Counted from the first letter of the stretch, positions 1-16,305 are shown. The stretch: DNA of 64,000 nucleotides from Synaphobranchus kaupii (GCA_029718625.1 CM056395.1:18316309-18380308); one strand, 5' to 3'. Notes: generated by a model not told the origin, from the sequence alone. Translations and numbers: made by a program.

Positions 1-3000
1 AAAAACTACAACTTGTAGTACAAGACATAGGGTCTCTTTCATGAAGCGTTCCTAAATATGCGCGTACATTTATGTACGAAACGAGTTGTTGCGAAACATT
101 TACGCCGGATTCATCAAACCATGTGGGAAATTGTGATTAGCATAAATCCACACCCATGAATTGCCTTATATGGAGGCTGTCATTTCCACTTAAAGGTCCA
201 TACCTAGTCAAAATGGCCCAGAAAAAGCTAAGAATTATTCCGACACTTAAATCGAAGTTTTATTGGCAGATGTTCAATCAAGGAAAAAATAAATAGTTTA
301 GTATTGTCAGTACCGGTGTCATGAACTGGGAAAGTAAAGGCCTAGCAGGAGATAACATGTACCATCAATGCAGGATCACCCCTCACACAAACTGTTAAAG
401 TAGTAAAATTTAATAAAAAAATGGATTGACATTAAATTGGAGGCAAAGAAACACACAGTTGCGCATCTACTGTACGTCTGCATTGGACGAGTGTGCGCAT
501 TGCCTATAAATTAAACATTATTCATTTTGTTGGGGTTCTGGTCAGTTGTGGTTAAAATAGGCTACCTTATTTTAGAATCTCTCTGGCGCTTTCCAATTGC
601 GCTCACATTGATGCACTTGTCCCACTGAGCAAAAGCCAGAATTGAGTACAGGTTTTATCAGGATATAGTCTGACTACATTCTAACCGGTTAAAAAACTTT
701 CAATTTTAAATCAAGTTTATCCAGTTTTTCACCTGAACGTGATGGCGTTTCACCGACTTTTCAACAAAAACATTCACTGGGGTGTGCAGTCTATGGCACG
801 GATAACATTGGAAAGGTTGGCAATTTGATGAAAACCCCGCTTTACCTCCACTCTTGTAGGGGAACTGGATGTACACTGGCATTAGCTGGATTAAGCTGTA
901 GACCACAATTGCAACCAAATTTTTAGCAATTTATAAAAAATAGTAGGCTACTGGGGAGCGTTCATTAGCCTACGTTATGGGTCTAATTAAACAGCTTCAT
1001 AGCCTACAATTGATTAATAGGTGTAATCTAAAGTGTTTGCTTTTTACAATCATAAATTGTTACGTTTGCAATGTGTATTTCAAAGGCTACATTTAGTCTT
1101 GTGAATTTAACAGAATATAAAAATAAATTAATATTCTAATTATCACTCAGAAGCTACATTTAGCGGCATTCTGAATTTACGAACGCGGTACACCTGGACC
1201 CAAGCAGGTGTAAAATTTGTTAGTACGTGTGAACAAATCACAGATATGAAAACGTTGATGAATGCCAAAATACGGCCAAATTTGCTAATATGAATGATTT
1301 ATGTACAAATTAGTTCTGCTCACGTTTCATGAATGAGTGTATATGCATGTCTATGGCACAAGAGCGGGACATATTACAAACTACTTCCTCACTAGTTTGG
1401 AAAGAGTTTGGCAGGATTTCTTTCACATACTGCTTGCAAAGTGAGGTGAGAGGGCACATAGTAAACAGGGGTCTGAGTGGACAGGGGGCAGGGAACAGGG
1501 ATCATATTCGTTCACGGCCATAGTCTCTCAGCTGAGCACTGATAAAGTAATGTCCATTAAAGTCCACCCCCCAACAGCTCATCAGGAATCCCAACACATA
1601 CTTCCGGGAAGGGTATAACAACAACACAAAAAAATTAAAAATAATTAAAATAATTTTAAAAAAGAAAATGATAATAATAAAAAAAAATAATAATAAAGCA
1701 AGTTGTTATACCCTTTCCTCTCAGAGGCTTTAGCACAACATTGTTATGAAATATAATTACAAATAAAAATAAAGCTGACCTCCCAAGAGGGGGGGGTGGT
1801 GGCGGGAAATAGAAAAGGAAAAAAAAAATAAATAAATTTAAAAAAAGGAATCACTTCCGGAATGATTCCAGTGCCCTTATGCCCATCTTCTCAACCTGTG
1901 TGGGTGACTGCTCAGTTTTTGCAGTGAGACAGGTCTGAAGTATGAATACGACTCGAGAATTCGGAAAACTGGAATTTAACAAGTACAATAGAGACTGAAA
2001 ATGTGTTAAAAGGAGAAGGTTCAAGCATAGCTTTTTGGACACCCTTAGATCCAGCAGACTCCTCAGAGCTTTCAACTGAAAAGACCCCTTAAACACCCCT
2101 TAGTCAGTTCATCTGTGGCCTCTTCCAGAAAACTGCTGTCCCCCCTCGGGCTACAAGGAAGCAGGATTTGAGCTTTTTTTTCCAAACCTCTGAGACTAAT
2201 CTCTGCCAGGAGTCATTGGCGGCTGTTTCCTTTTTCCTTTCAATGCCTTTCCAGAGATGAGGCAAAGATGTCCCTAAACATCCCCAAGAATGCAGACATG
2301 GTGTCTACACATTATTACCGGAGCGGGGGAAAGTATGTTCTTAGTGGGAGACGTTCACTGCCATTTCTGAGCTTGTTGCAAAGTTCTAATTGCTATATAT
2401 AGCTACAAAAATTATCATAAAGTGACAGATCTTTTCCTGTGCGCAGTCCGTATCAGAACTTCAAGGAACAGTAGATGCTGGAAGAATAAAAAGGGAAGAC
2501 ATTGGAAGACAAACAAGAAATCTATCCATTTAACATTAAATCTTTTTTCTTATACAACTCAGAGGGAGACACTTAAAACAAAGAGTTACATTCAATACTC
2601 CCTGGTGGCACTTTAATTTCTGCTACCGAGTTGAAACAAAGTCACATCTTACAGTTGGAATAATGACTCAATGCACTTATATAATGCATTTCATCTCATG
2701 ACCTACAAAGCATTTAATGGAAAAAAGGCATTCCAGGCCCATTAAAGTATAGCATCCACCTGGGTTGATTGCAGTTAATTCACCTCAACTGGTTTCTTTG
2801 GTGTAAGTAGTAAACCACAGCCCATACGCTCGCCACACATCAGCCGAAATGAACATGGAGGGAACCAATAAGCCAATTAAACTGGAGGAAGTTTTGGTGA
2901 CCAGATTGAGGGAGCCGTTGCTTTGGGAGGAAATTTAGCCTCTTTGTGGCAAATGGCGTGGTATATTTAAAGGCCGCAGAGAGTTGGGACCGTGGTTTAA

Positions 3001-3682
3001 CATATCATCAAAAATATGGATGTTCCCCTCCAGTCCTCCACTCCGGACACTGCAGTCATCAATCAAAAACCGAACAGCAAACAAAACGGAAAAAAACAGA
3101 AAATTACATTTCAAACTGCGTGATGCAAGATGGTGATACACGTTGTTTGATTCTATTGCTAGACCATCCTGAGAGGACAAAACATACTTTATGCTTGCTT
3201 CAACCTTAACAAATGATATCTACATAGATCACACCGCATTGCATTTATTGACACAAATGGTTGCATTCAAGGCTAAAGTGAACAAGGCGAATATCTGTTT
3301 CCGGTTCTGCTGTTAATTATTTCATTATAATCATTTATGTAATATGATCTAGATGTATTTATCTAGATGTATTGATAAGCTCTTGTTTGACAGCTCATTA
3401 CAGTGTTTTTGTCTCTGTATGAAATGTTTTACTGTTATATTATCCATGAACCCACATTGGTGTACATACAGATAATGAGACAATTGAGCCAGGGTAAATG
3501 GAGGAAGTATAAAACCTCATGCATACCCACCCTCCAGGAACAGAATTGCAAATCTATGGGGGGGGTTTATGGGGTCTGGGTCTTTTGGTCTAGTGACGCT
3601 GCTCACGGTCTGGTATGCAAAGCTGACTCTGCCAGTCGTGACTGTGGCTGGAAGCCCTCCAGGGCAGCGCATAATTTTCGAT
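1..3682. other. Unique AT-rich noncoding DNA
   Basis: I see no gene, RNA gene or recognisable mobile element here. Open frames are all under about 105 codons, overlap on both strands and match nothing I know. The stretch around 1615-1700 is an A/T-only low-complexity run (A-rich with TAA/ATAAT units), and 1785-1850 is purine-rich with short G and A runs. The last 150 bases before the hAT element are more GC-rich but unassigned. Confidence 0.6.
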
Positions 3683-3822
3683 GCCAGCACTAGAGTTCTC
3701 AGTTTCAGCCCGAGCCCGACGGGGCCCGAAAAAGCCCGTCGGGTAGGGCCGGATTCGAGCCGACAATTTATGCGAATTGGTCGGGTTGGGTAAGAAAATA
3801 ATGTCTCTGTGTGTGTATTTAC

Positions 3823-5541
3823 TGTCATGGTTTTGACCCTGTTTCCCCATGCGGTCGTTTTCCTCGGTGGCCACGCGAGGGCGCTGCCCTTTTGGTAGAT
3901 GCTTGCTCCGCCCTGCTGAGTTGGCGGAGCTTCTGGTTAAGCGTTTACACCTGTCGTTGTCACCTTAGAGATGTATATAAGCCTACCATTTCCTTCATTC
4001 GGGGCTTCGACATTAATTGTTAATTGTGTTTGTTTATTGTTTTGTATTGTGGTGTATTGTTGGCTGTGAGTGCTCGTACCATTTTGGCTACTCGTCCATT
4101 TTTAGCGTCTCTTTGTAGAGGCAGGGCTTATTTCTAGCTGGCTTAGGTGGTTAATTATCTCGTAGGAGTTTGGGACCGTAAATCTCTGCTCTATTTCGCT
4201 TTGTTGTGCTTAATCTCCGTGTATGGAGATTTGTGCGATTCTGTTGAACTTTAGTTCTGTTCGCCCTTCGGCACATGTCTTCCCTTAGGGGATTCGAGCG
4301 TTTTCGCTTCTACTTTGTTTATGAGCTCGTAGAAGTATAGAGTAGCAGTTTCTCTGGTCCATTTGTTCGCCTTTTGGTTGGTTTTCTTATTGAGAGACCT
4401 GGCGTTTTAGCTCCACTCATTTCCGGGTTACGGTAAGCCAGTTAGTAGCTTGGTACGTTTTTTCCCTGTTTGGTCTCCTTCTCGTGGACTGCGTTCCCCT
4501 TTGTTGTGAGTCAGGGTTTTTATTTGTATTTAGAGGCTGTCGTGCTATTATGTTTGCGTATGTCTTTTGTTGCAGCTGTCCTGTTCGCCTTTTTTGCCTG
4601 CGAGACGATTTTGTTGTGAACTGTTGTTCTGTTTCGTTCTCCGGGTGTGTTGTCTCCTTATGTGGAGCTTGGGCGATGTTGTGGACGTGTGTGTGTTTGA
4701 CTGCGTGTTTATAATAATAGCCTCGGAACGTTAGCTCTGTTCCATTTCGCCTCGTTTTCATTCATTTGTTTACTGAGAGGCTAGGGCGGTTGTTCCTATT
4801 TAAGCTTGCGTTAGTCTGTGGATAGTAAAGTTATGGGACGACGGTGCTTCGTCGGCTCACCTGTAAAATGTTTCTCTCTCCTGGGAGATCGGGTGTTTAC
4901 CCTCTTGGTTTTATTCATTGGACTGCGAGCCTTTTTATATCGCCATGGAACGTTAAATCTCTGTTCCTGTTCGCCTCGTTACATTTCTCCTTATTGAGAG
5001 GCAGGGCTTGTGCTTGTGTCAGTCAGATAGCCTATAGTTTCGTTACAGCTGTCCTTTCGTCTTTTGTGCTTGCTCTCCGGGTATGGAGATTTGGGCTATT
5101 CTGTTCAGAACTTAGTTCTGTTTGCCGTTCGGTGCAATTAGTCTCTTAGTGAGACCGGGCGATTTTGTGGACATGTTTGCGTGTGACTGCGAGCCGTTTA
5201 GCCTTGGAACATTTATTATCTGTTCTTTCTCCTCTCATTAAATAATATTCTTTATTTGTTGACTGTTTATTTGTTTGTGCCTTTACTCTACTCGCCCGTT
5301 TCTGATTTGTCTCGTATCCGAGACAGGGCGTGTATTATGTCTGGCTGTTCTGATCCCTGTCCTTACGCTTTATTTGGCGTTTGACAGTTAGCCGGTTAGT
5401 AGTGTCTGTAATGGTGTTCGTTTGTTCGTTGTCTTGTCTCTTCCCTTATCTGCGGGGTATCCCGCCTTAGTGGCCTAAGGGCTTAATGATTCCCCTTGCT
5501 GCGTTTGGCTCCTCCCACCTCACACGTCACGCCCCATTACA
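3823..5541 (+). mobile_element. Solo LTR of an LTR retroelement (1.72 kb)
   Basis: The segment begins TGTCATGG and ends CCATTACA, an imperfect inverted repeat with canonical TG...CA ends. It is flanked by a perfect 5-bp duplication, TTTAC at 3818-3822 and 5542-5546. A TATA-like box (TATATAAG, 3974-3981) gives the likely plus-strand promoter. The remainder is T/G-rich and built of diverged subrepeats that keep a small hairpin followed by GGGC. No gag or pol sequence is present, so this is most simply a solo LTR left by recombination between two LTRs. It sits inside the hAT element and is therefore the younger insertion. Superfamily (Gypsy-like or other) cannot be decided without internal sequence. 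Confidence 0.8.
4100..5330 (+). repeat. Degenerate hairpin-bearing subrepeats within the LTR
   Basis: Recurrent blocks contain a short inverted repeat of TCTC/GAGA type with a 4-7 base loop, usually followed by GGGC: near 4109-4126, 4384-4400, 4650-4670, 4766-4780, 4985-5005, 5084-5100, 5141-5159 and 5309-5329. Other shared words are GTTCTGTTCGCC-like and TTTGTGGACNTGT-like. Spacing is irregular (about 100-280 bases), so this looks like an old tandem amplification that has diverged. Any function, such as RNA structure in the LTR transcript, is inference. Confidence 0.5.
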
Positions 5542-6224
5542 TTTACAGTAGGGCTAATCTGTATTTTTACGTGATACTGATTGCTAATTTTGGAGTCAAT
5601 CAATTGTCAAGACTTTCTCTACTTGTTAAAATCTAGCTATTTATTTTATTCATCCAACATCTGCCGTTTGCTGTAACTATGCGGCGAATATAGGCGTTCG
5701 CATTGAAGTTGAAGTATCGTCTGCTGTGTGATAAATGATAATAGGGCAATAATAATGAAGCAAGAACATGCGAACTACACAACAATAAAAAAGTTGAATC
5801 CCGTTCTAATGAGAAAACACTACTAAATTCTATTACAGCATGGCAAACATTAAAACATTAGTACAAATCTAATTGCTTGCTTTCGGCAAAATTGGTTTAC
5901 TCTGCTGCTCTCAATTACTAAATCTGTTAAACTCAAAAACAGTAGGCTAAAAACACAGCTATTTTGTGGCATTCCTGCTTGCTTGCTCCTTCTCTCCCTC
6001 TCTCTCTCTCTTGCTCTCTCTCATCCCGTTGTGCTATGTGATTTGAGCCGCTGCCTACGTAAATTGCGCAGCCTTTTCTGGCAATAACCGACTCATGTTT
6101 TTTTTTCCCCGGGTTTGGTCGGTCTCGGGCTCAGTATTGTATAGCCCGGCTCGGGCTTCAACTCACTCGGGTCGGTTCGGTTCGGGTTTGAAGTTTCAGG
6201 CCCGTTGAGAACTCTAGCCAACAC

Positions 6225-9055
<2,831 letters not shown>

Positions 9056-9374
9056 TGTGGTAGCACGTGGTGAACAGACAGGAAAACAGAAAATGGGTTA
9101 AATAAAGTAGCTTTTTATTAAGCCGAACTCACAAAAAGTAAACAACCGAGAACAGCATCAAAACAAAAACCAAGACATTCGCTTCTCCTTGAACGTTCAA
9201 ATCAAAAGTGAGTTAATTTGCCTGGGGAACCAGGCCCCTTTTGTAGGGCCAACTTTATTAGCAAATGGGTGACAGGTGGCCTGATTCTCATCAGCCTCAC
9301 CTGTCACCCTGCCGGCGCATAGCGCCAGTGCCGACCACCAGGGGCAGCACACAAAATCCCTTCCCGGCATCACA
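9056..9374 (-). mobile_element. Solo LTR, minus strand (319 bp)
   Basis: Read on the minus strand the segment starts TGTGATGCCGGG and ends CTACCACA, so it has TG...CA ends with an imperfect inverted terminus. A 4-bp duplication, TCAC, flanks it (9052-9055 and 9375-9378). On that strand there is a TATA-like TAATAAAG about 110 bases in and an AATAAAAAGC polyadenylation-like signal nearer the end, which is the expected order of U3, R and U5. No coding sequence is attached. The class is inferred from structure; a short target duplication could arise by chance, so this is less certain than the LTR at 3.8 kb. Confidence 0.65.
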
Positions 9375-9378
9375 TCAC

Positions 9379-11562
9379 CTAAGGCCCTATATCCAAATTT
9401 GCCACTTGTATATTGCCACGCAGTGCATGAACTGTTCTGCAGGTGGGAAATTAACCTGCATCCATAGCTCCATCCATTAATTATTTTACAGCCCCTTGCT
9501 CATAAAACATGTCGTGTGTGAATGCTAGCAACCCATTAAAATAACAGGTACTCATTGTGTGAACAGGAGGAGCTGCTAGCGTCGCTGGAAAACCTAACAC
9601 ATTTTCCGTGCATGGACACGGCTAAGGCCCGTTTCCACCAAGAATGATAAATCCATGTTAATGATGAACTATAAACTGTTCTCTAGAGTCCACCCCAGAC
9701 AGCGATTTATCACTGGCCACACCTGTCAATCAACACCCATATGCGTCCCCACAGTAAACACAGCTGTGGACACAGGAAGCTGAAACAAGCTTCCTGTGAT
9801 CCGAACGGCATCTGTCCTGTTAACTCGATCATTATCAATGTTGCGGAGACACTTTAAACTACCCATCTGTAGGCCTACAGTTAGACTATGTCCTTTTGTA
9901 GATTCTACATGACATGAAATTGCCAACATAAATCAGGGATGCACCAATCATGTTAATACACATGACTACATGTGCGCTCCTAGACTTCATTCTTATGGAG
10001 GCATCTGTTTAATTGCTTATCTGTCAGATATGGTGTTTCAGCCCGATTCATGTGGACAGAAATATTGTAGCGAAGGGGTGGATGGCAACGTGTCAATCCC
10101 CCCCCCCATGGTTTATCAGCATATGTGGGTGGCCATATTAATATTCCAGCACTGCAAAAAAAATTAATGCGAAACGTGTTAATCAAATCAGCTGTACAGA
10201 AAACCAAATGCTGTTTTGTTTCGTCATCTACTGCTTGCCGTTTTAATGGTTTGTTCAGGTGTTGGCGAACGCGGTGGACTGGAGATGTAGGGGGAGGTTG
10301 GTTCAATTTTAGACCCTCCCATTCCCTGAAATGGCAGAGCTTGTGTAAAATATGCAGGACTTTATCGTGAACAACCCAAAGCCCCTCCCCACCCAAAATA
10401 CAAATGCATTTGTAAAATGATTACCAGAAAACTGAAAGGTTTATTCACCCACCAACCCGATGTCCAATCAACACCCCGGTTGACAGGTCCATCAACTACC
10501 CCACAGTATTTTTATTACTTTTTTTTTTTAACTGTGTTGCTCTTACAGTAATTATAACACTGTTTACCACTTCCACAACTTTATTTCAGGTTTAATATAA
10601 AATGAGGAACGTGCTGTAAAGCCACAGCTTTCTCCAAAACAGGCAGGTTTTTGTTCAAATCTAAGCATACCCAGATAGAGTGTGGTATTGCCAGGGGCAG
10701 GACTCTATGGAGAGAGATTGGCGTTTACCTACAGACCTTATCTGAGAGAGCCCATACGGATGTTGCTATGACATTACTACAGCTATGTTTTTTTTTTGTT
10801 AATCCCATAATACATTTTTGATAGCTTGGACTCTATGTGTTACGCCTGGCAGAAATCTGTCAAACCCATCCTCTGTCAAATCACTGAGGTGGGGGTGATA
10901 ACGCTGAAAAGGTGCACCCAAAGCCATACTGGCTTCTGCATCAGAGAGGTCAGAGGTGAAATCCTCTATACTTATTCCTGGCACACTGATACCCTGCACA
11001 GTTTGGAATTGACTTCCGATTGCGAGTCTTAAAAACTTAAGATTTGAACTGGCATGACATGCTCCAGGTTGAATTCGAAAACTGGATTATTTTTGAGGAA
11101 TTGAGACTTGAAGCTTACAAGTAAAAACCTGCTTGTAGTACTATGCAGGCAGCGTTTTGGAAATGTGCTGTAAATTAAGACCATTAATTTAAATCTGACG
11201 TTTAGCATACAGAATTCATTTTTGCAATGGTTACTGCTGATACGTAGTTGACAGCTATTAATTATATCTTAATGGATTTTTTCCCATGCTAATTTGTATG
11301 CCGTGTTATGCACTTGTTAACGTGTTAAGTTAATAAGTGCAAGTGGTGCAGCTATTTTCAATTTGTTTGTAGGAAGACGATATTTCAGCTTCATAAATTA
11401 TATTTCTTCTAATGTACTGGAAGACAGCTTGAGAAAGGCTGAATGACAAATTGTACACTTTTCACCAGACATAAGCCCTTTTGTGTTATGTTTGAAGCCA
11501 AGTTTGGCTCGGGCTTGGTAAATTTTGGGATGGGAGCCCTCCTGAAAAATCTATTTGCTGTT
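9379..11562. other. Noncoding DNA, no gene seen
   Basis: Unique sequence with short homopolymers (C-run near 10098-10107, T-runs near 10520 and 10790). A small perfect inverted repeat (GGAAGCTGAAACAAGCTTCC) lies at about 9776-9795. No gene or clear element recognised. Confidence 0.5.
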
Positions 11563-11968
11563 GCAAGTGGTGATCACGGGCCAATAGGAGTGCAAGTGGT
11601 GATCACGGGCCAATAGGAGTGCAAGTGGTGATCACGGGCCAATAGGAGTGCAAGTGGTGATCACGGGCCAATAGGAGTGCAAGTGGTGATCACGGGCCAA
11701 TAGGAGTGCAAGTGGTGATCACGGGCCAATAGGAGTGCAAGTGGTGATCACGGGCCAATAGGAGTGCAAGTGGTGATCACGGGCCAATAGGAGTGCAAGT
11801 GGTGATCACGGGCCAATAGGAGTGCAAGTGGTGATCACGGGCCAATAGGAGTGCAAGTGGTGATCACGGGCCAATAGGAGTGCAAGTGGTGATCACAGGC
11901 CAATAGGAGTGCAAGTGGTGATCACGGGCCAATAGGAGTGCAAGTGGTGATCACGGGCCAGTAGGAGG
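11563..11968. repeat. 29-bp minisatellite, 14 copies
   Basis: Fourteen head-to-tail units of exactly 29 bp; the core is GCAAGTGGTGATCAC followed by GGGCCAATAGGAGT. Each unit contains the perfect 8-bp palindrome GTGATCAC and a CCAAT box. Units are nearly identical: one near 11888 has CACAGG instead of CACGGG, and the last copy has CAGTAGGAG in place of CAATAGGAG. There are no spacers, so this is a tandem array, not CRISPR-like. Confidence 0.97.
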
Positions 11969-14900
11969 CAGTCCTCCGTCTTGACCAAGCAAACAGGAAG
12001 ACAAATGCCTAAGTGCAGTGACAGGGCAATGTATTGTAGAATATGTTGTCTGTCAGATTTTTAATTCTCACTGTATGGGTCCCCTGGTTTATCAGATAAA
12101 TCTTACCATCCAATCATCATGCCCCATTTCATTTGGTTAAATTAATCCCTCCTTATCGCAGCTGATGTGGGTTGAGTAACAAAATAATGTGGGTTGGGTT
12201 ATACAATGGCTGCTGCATGTCAACCACTCACTGATTGACAGTAAAATCTGAAAACCGACATGCAAAATAACGACAGCGAAATAATCGATGTGCAGTGTTT
12301 TTTTTCCATTGAGAATTATACAGCTTCATCCATTCACTTAATGCTATATTTAGTTGGATTGCTTGGCCATTCAAACGGGTCCCTTCGATTACTGCCTAGC
12401 AACAGCATAGCACCTTGTTCAGCTGTTGTAATGTGCTTCAACTGAATTACAGACCACAGAATGAATATTAAAAAGGTAGCGCCCTAGTCATATTATCCAA
12501 AAGGGAGGAACCTCCTGATGTCCTTTCTCATGTGCATTGAGCAAGCAATGTGCCAAGTCCAAGCCATGCATTCCAGTGGGCACAAACCTTCCATATATCT
12601 ACTGTGATATGTAATGCACATGGCATTACCTTGCTCATACATGTTTGTGAAGTAAGATCCAGACTTTGTGAATATCTGAATCTACCTGAAATTTCCTTTC
12701 TCTTGTTTCCCCGTCATTCAGAGAAAAAGAAGGCGTGTTTGTGTTCGGCCATCGTTAGCGTGTGTGCTGTACAGAGGTGAAAACAGGCAAACTACAAAAC
12801 AGTGTCACAGATTACTAAAGTTAATCATGAATTGATTATTGTTAATTAAGTGAAAATAAAATAGTCGCATTTAATGTATTTATGTAAAATAAAACTTGAG
12901 TGTAAAAATACCTGGCTACTGACTGAGATGATTAACTTTTCATTATAGTCACAGTGTGGCAATGCATTTAGTCTCTCGGTGCTGTTGGCTGTTTGTCGAC
13001 TGCGAAAGCCCTAATTCATTTCCCCATTTGAGGAGGATAATGTCAAACTGAATTGAACTGAAGAGTGGGAAATATAATAAAACGATTTTAAAAAACTGAG
13101 ATGGCAAGGTCAGAGGCTTTATCATGCTTTTGATTCACACTATAAAGTTCATCACACCATAGCACCAGCACCCATGAAAAAGGCAATAAAGAACAAAATG
13201 GCTTCAGGGTCTGACTGGGCTCATGCAACTTTTTTTTATCACAAGGTCTTCCTCAGCATTGCTTTGGGAGTGATTTGGTATTGAGGATCTTTTCCTTGTA
13301 AAAGAATAGAGGTGCATGCCTGACTGGTGCGATGTTGAAATAGCTGACTTCTGTAACATTATAGATTTTGTATTTATTTATTTGTTTGCTTTTTCCTCCA
13401 TTGCTCTGAAAAGAAAGGCATGGGGATTTTAAACCTATTCCCTCACTAATAAATGCGAACATCAGTTTATTATTTTCCATATAAACTGTGTTTGTGGAGA
13501 AAATTATTTAAATTTATTTATTTATTACTCTTTTGAAAGACATTTGCCTCTTTGGTTCCATTGCTATCTCTGGTGAAAACAAGTAGAGATAACAAAGTAC
13601 AAAATACAGAACCTGTTTTCTAAAAAACAATTATAGCCAGCATTAATTAACATGATGCAGACTTATCCAGACTATTCCAATGGATCTAAAAATATCACTG
13701 AACGCTAAATTTAAAAAATAAAAATAAAAAAAAAGACAGTTTCTCAAAACTCTCCTCCACTTTTTAAGTATTCTCTTTATAATTGGTGGTTTTTCGCAAT
13801 GGAACATTTCCCTGGTCCAAGGGAGCAAAACCTCTTTTAGACTCGGTTGCTCATTAGATTAATGTGTGCTTACTCAACAGCAACAGGGCCACTTTCTGCA
13901 AACAAATTCCAATTAATGCAATGCAATTAAATGCAGCGTTGCTCAACTGCTGCAGCCAGTAATCACACCGTAGATGTATTACACTCAGGAGCAGATGGCA
14001 CACATATAATTCACTGGCAAGCTGTACTTCTGGTTTAACTACCAGGGACCCACTGACTCCTCATATTATATTACAGAATGCAAATGACTAAAGAAAATGA
14101 TGGTCATGTAATTTATTCTTGGCACCCTGTTAATAGTTTCCTCCTTACTGTAGCCGAGTCTCCAGTTAGGCGAAAAGGCACGCCATTTTGGCCTGTCACT
14201 TGCTTTACTGGCTTGAATAATGACTCAGAAAACAGTAGGATTCAAAATGTGCCGTTCTTTGCTGTAGACAATTTCTGCAAAAAGGCCAACTACAAATTGC
14301 CTCTCGAGAATGTATAGCTTTTATATGTGTAATGTATTTATACATTATTCAATTTGCAGTGAATATGTTAATGGTGTATTACAATGTAATTGCCATGTCT
14401 ATTACACATACACTGTGTAGGTGGCTATTCAACCCCCACACCTTGCAACTGACATTGTGTCACACAATGACAGAACTTCTTGGCATTCCTTTGATGCGTG
14501 AGCTTTTATTATGACACCGAAACTCCTGAGAACCAATCACTGCCCTGGAAAATTCACCGGTTATAATATAGCAGGCCGTTCCCCAAACGAGGATAAATTT
14601 GTCACCTGAAAATACAGAGCTAATAAAATATATAGAGGGCAGCCTTTAATGTCTTACTTTTTACGACACATGATACAAGCCGCTTGGTTTCACGTGGCCG
14701 AACAAAAGGAAGTTTTCCTGTGACCATCGGACACTTCATTTAGTGTATGGCTTGTGGACTGCACTGACTCAGCATTTCAATATGTATAGGAATGGTCATG
14801 AACAAGGTTTACTGTATAGAGAAATCATCCACAGTATGAAGATTTTGCCAGAACAATGGCGCTACGACTTTAGTGGAATTTAAGTTGAAAGAGTCCTCTC

Positions 14901-15736
14901 CACGGTCCACACTGCCAAGCCCATCTCCTCAGGCATTGCGGCACTGCCTGACCCTTTGTTAATTAAAATTATTTAAGGGAGGATTATCCTGTGCTCTAAC
15001 TAGAGTGCTCTAACGTGGCCGGCTGCAAGAAAAATACTTTTTTTTTTTTAAATGCTGATCACTAACATGCAGCTATAGGTAATCCTGCTGTTTTAAAAGC
15101 TGTGTTTCAGATAGAGGGATAGAGAAAGAGAGGGAGAAAGAGAGAGGGGGTTGGGGGGGGGTGGGGGTGTTCCCAGCTGTGGGGATTAAGCAGAGAAGTA
15201 GAGCGAAAAAGACAATAATGAACTGAAGCGGTAGCGGCGGTAACAACAGCCGAATGTCTGCGGGAGTTTGACTGCGCTAATAATGACTCCAAGAAGCTGT
15301 CCCAAAAGATAGGGGAGTCAGACGTGATGGGGCGGGGGGGAGCTATAACAGGTGACAGTAAAGAGAGGTGAAACCATTTGTCAGATATTGTGTCCTTTGG
15401 CTTTGAGAAGCGCGTGCCTGCGCAACGAGAGCCGACAAGTGCTTATGACCCAGAAGAATGGAACGTCACGCCGGAGATTGATCCCGGCCGGCAAGCCTGC
15501 GGAGCCAGAACGATGACAGAATGAGCTAACGTGCTAATGTGCAACGGTGATGCTGAGCGCCACGGTGGGGGCCGTCTGAGCGCCGGGCCCCTGCCGACTG
15601 CGTGTGCATGAATCAAACGCAGGAACAATCGACCCCGCTTCCTTCTCAGACATCATGTCTTAGTGATCAACCAAACCAAGCACACGCACATAAAAAAAAA
15701 CCTAACTTAAAATGTGCTTTTGAGCGAGGGAGAGAG
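11969..15736. other. Noncoding, partly AT-rich unique DNA
   Basis: No gene seen. The region is rich in ATTAA/TTAAT words (for example 12790-12920 and 13860-13960) and has A/T low-complexity near 13500-13530 and 13705-13735. A purine-rich stretch with a G-run lies at 15113-15170. Some unique blocks could be regulatory DNA, but nothing in the sequence proves it. Confidence 0.45.
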
Positions 15737-15737
15737 A

Positions 15738-15761
15738 GTGTGTGTGTGCATGTGTGTGAGA

Positions 15762-15859
<98 letters not shown>

Positions 15860-15910
15860 CATGAGAAAGAGAGAGAAGCAGAGAGTGTGTGTGTGTGAGT
15901 GAGTGAGAGA

Positions 15911-15983
<73 letters not shown>

Positions 15984-16049
15984 CAAAGCGGAGAGAGAGA
16001 ACAAAGCAGAGTGAAGCAGAGAGTGTGTGTGTGAGTGAGTGAGAGAGAG

Positions 16050-16101
<52 letters not shown>

Positions 16102-16146
16102 GCATGAGAAAGAGAGAGAAGCAGAGAGTGTGTGTGTGAGTGAGTG

Positions 16147-16218
<72 letters not shown>

Positions 16219-16269
16219 GCATGAGAAAGAGAGAAGCAGAGAGTGTGTGTGTGAGTGAGTGAGAGAGTG

Positions 16270-16305
<36 letters not shown>

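Larger units (their letters stand above)
3691..6216. mobile_element. Non-autonomous hAT-like DNA transposon, split by a solo LTR
   Basis: The ends are inverted copies of TAGAGTTCTC (3691-3700 and 6207-6216). They are flanked by an 8-bp target duplication, GCCAGCAC at 3683-3690 and GCCAACAC at 6217-6224 (7 of 8 bases alike), which is the hallmark length for hAT elements. Inside both ends lies GC-rich sequence built on CCCGAACC/GGGTCGGG-type words, in inverted orientation. Removing the LTR insertion leaves roughly 800 bp with no transposase, so the element is non-autonomous. The right part (5547-6100) is AT-rich and includes a short CT-rich tract near 5990-6020. Family assignment rests on target-site length and terminal structure, not on a database match. 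Confidence 0.8.

Noticed and set aside
11563..11968. Regular 29-bp repeats, resembling a CRISPR array
   Set aside because: Units abut without unique spacers and the context is vertebrate DNA; it is a minisatellite. The same applies to 26339-27334.
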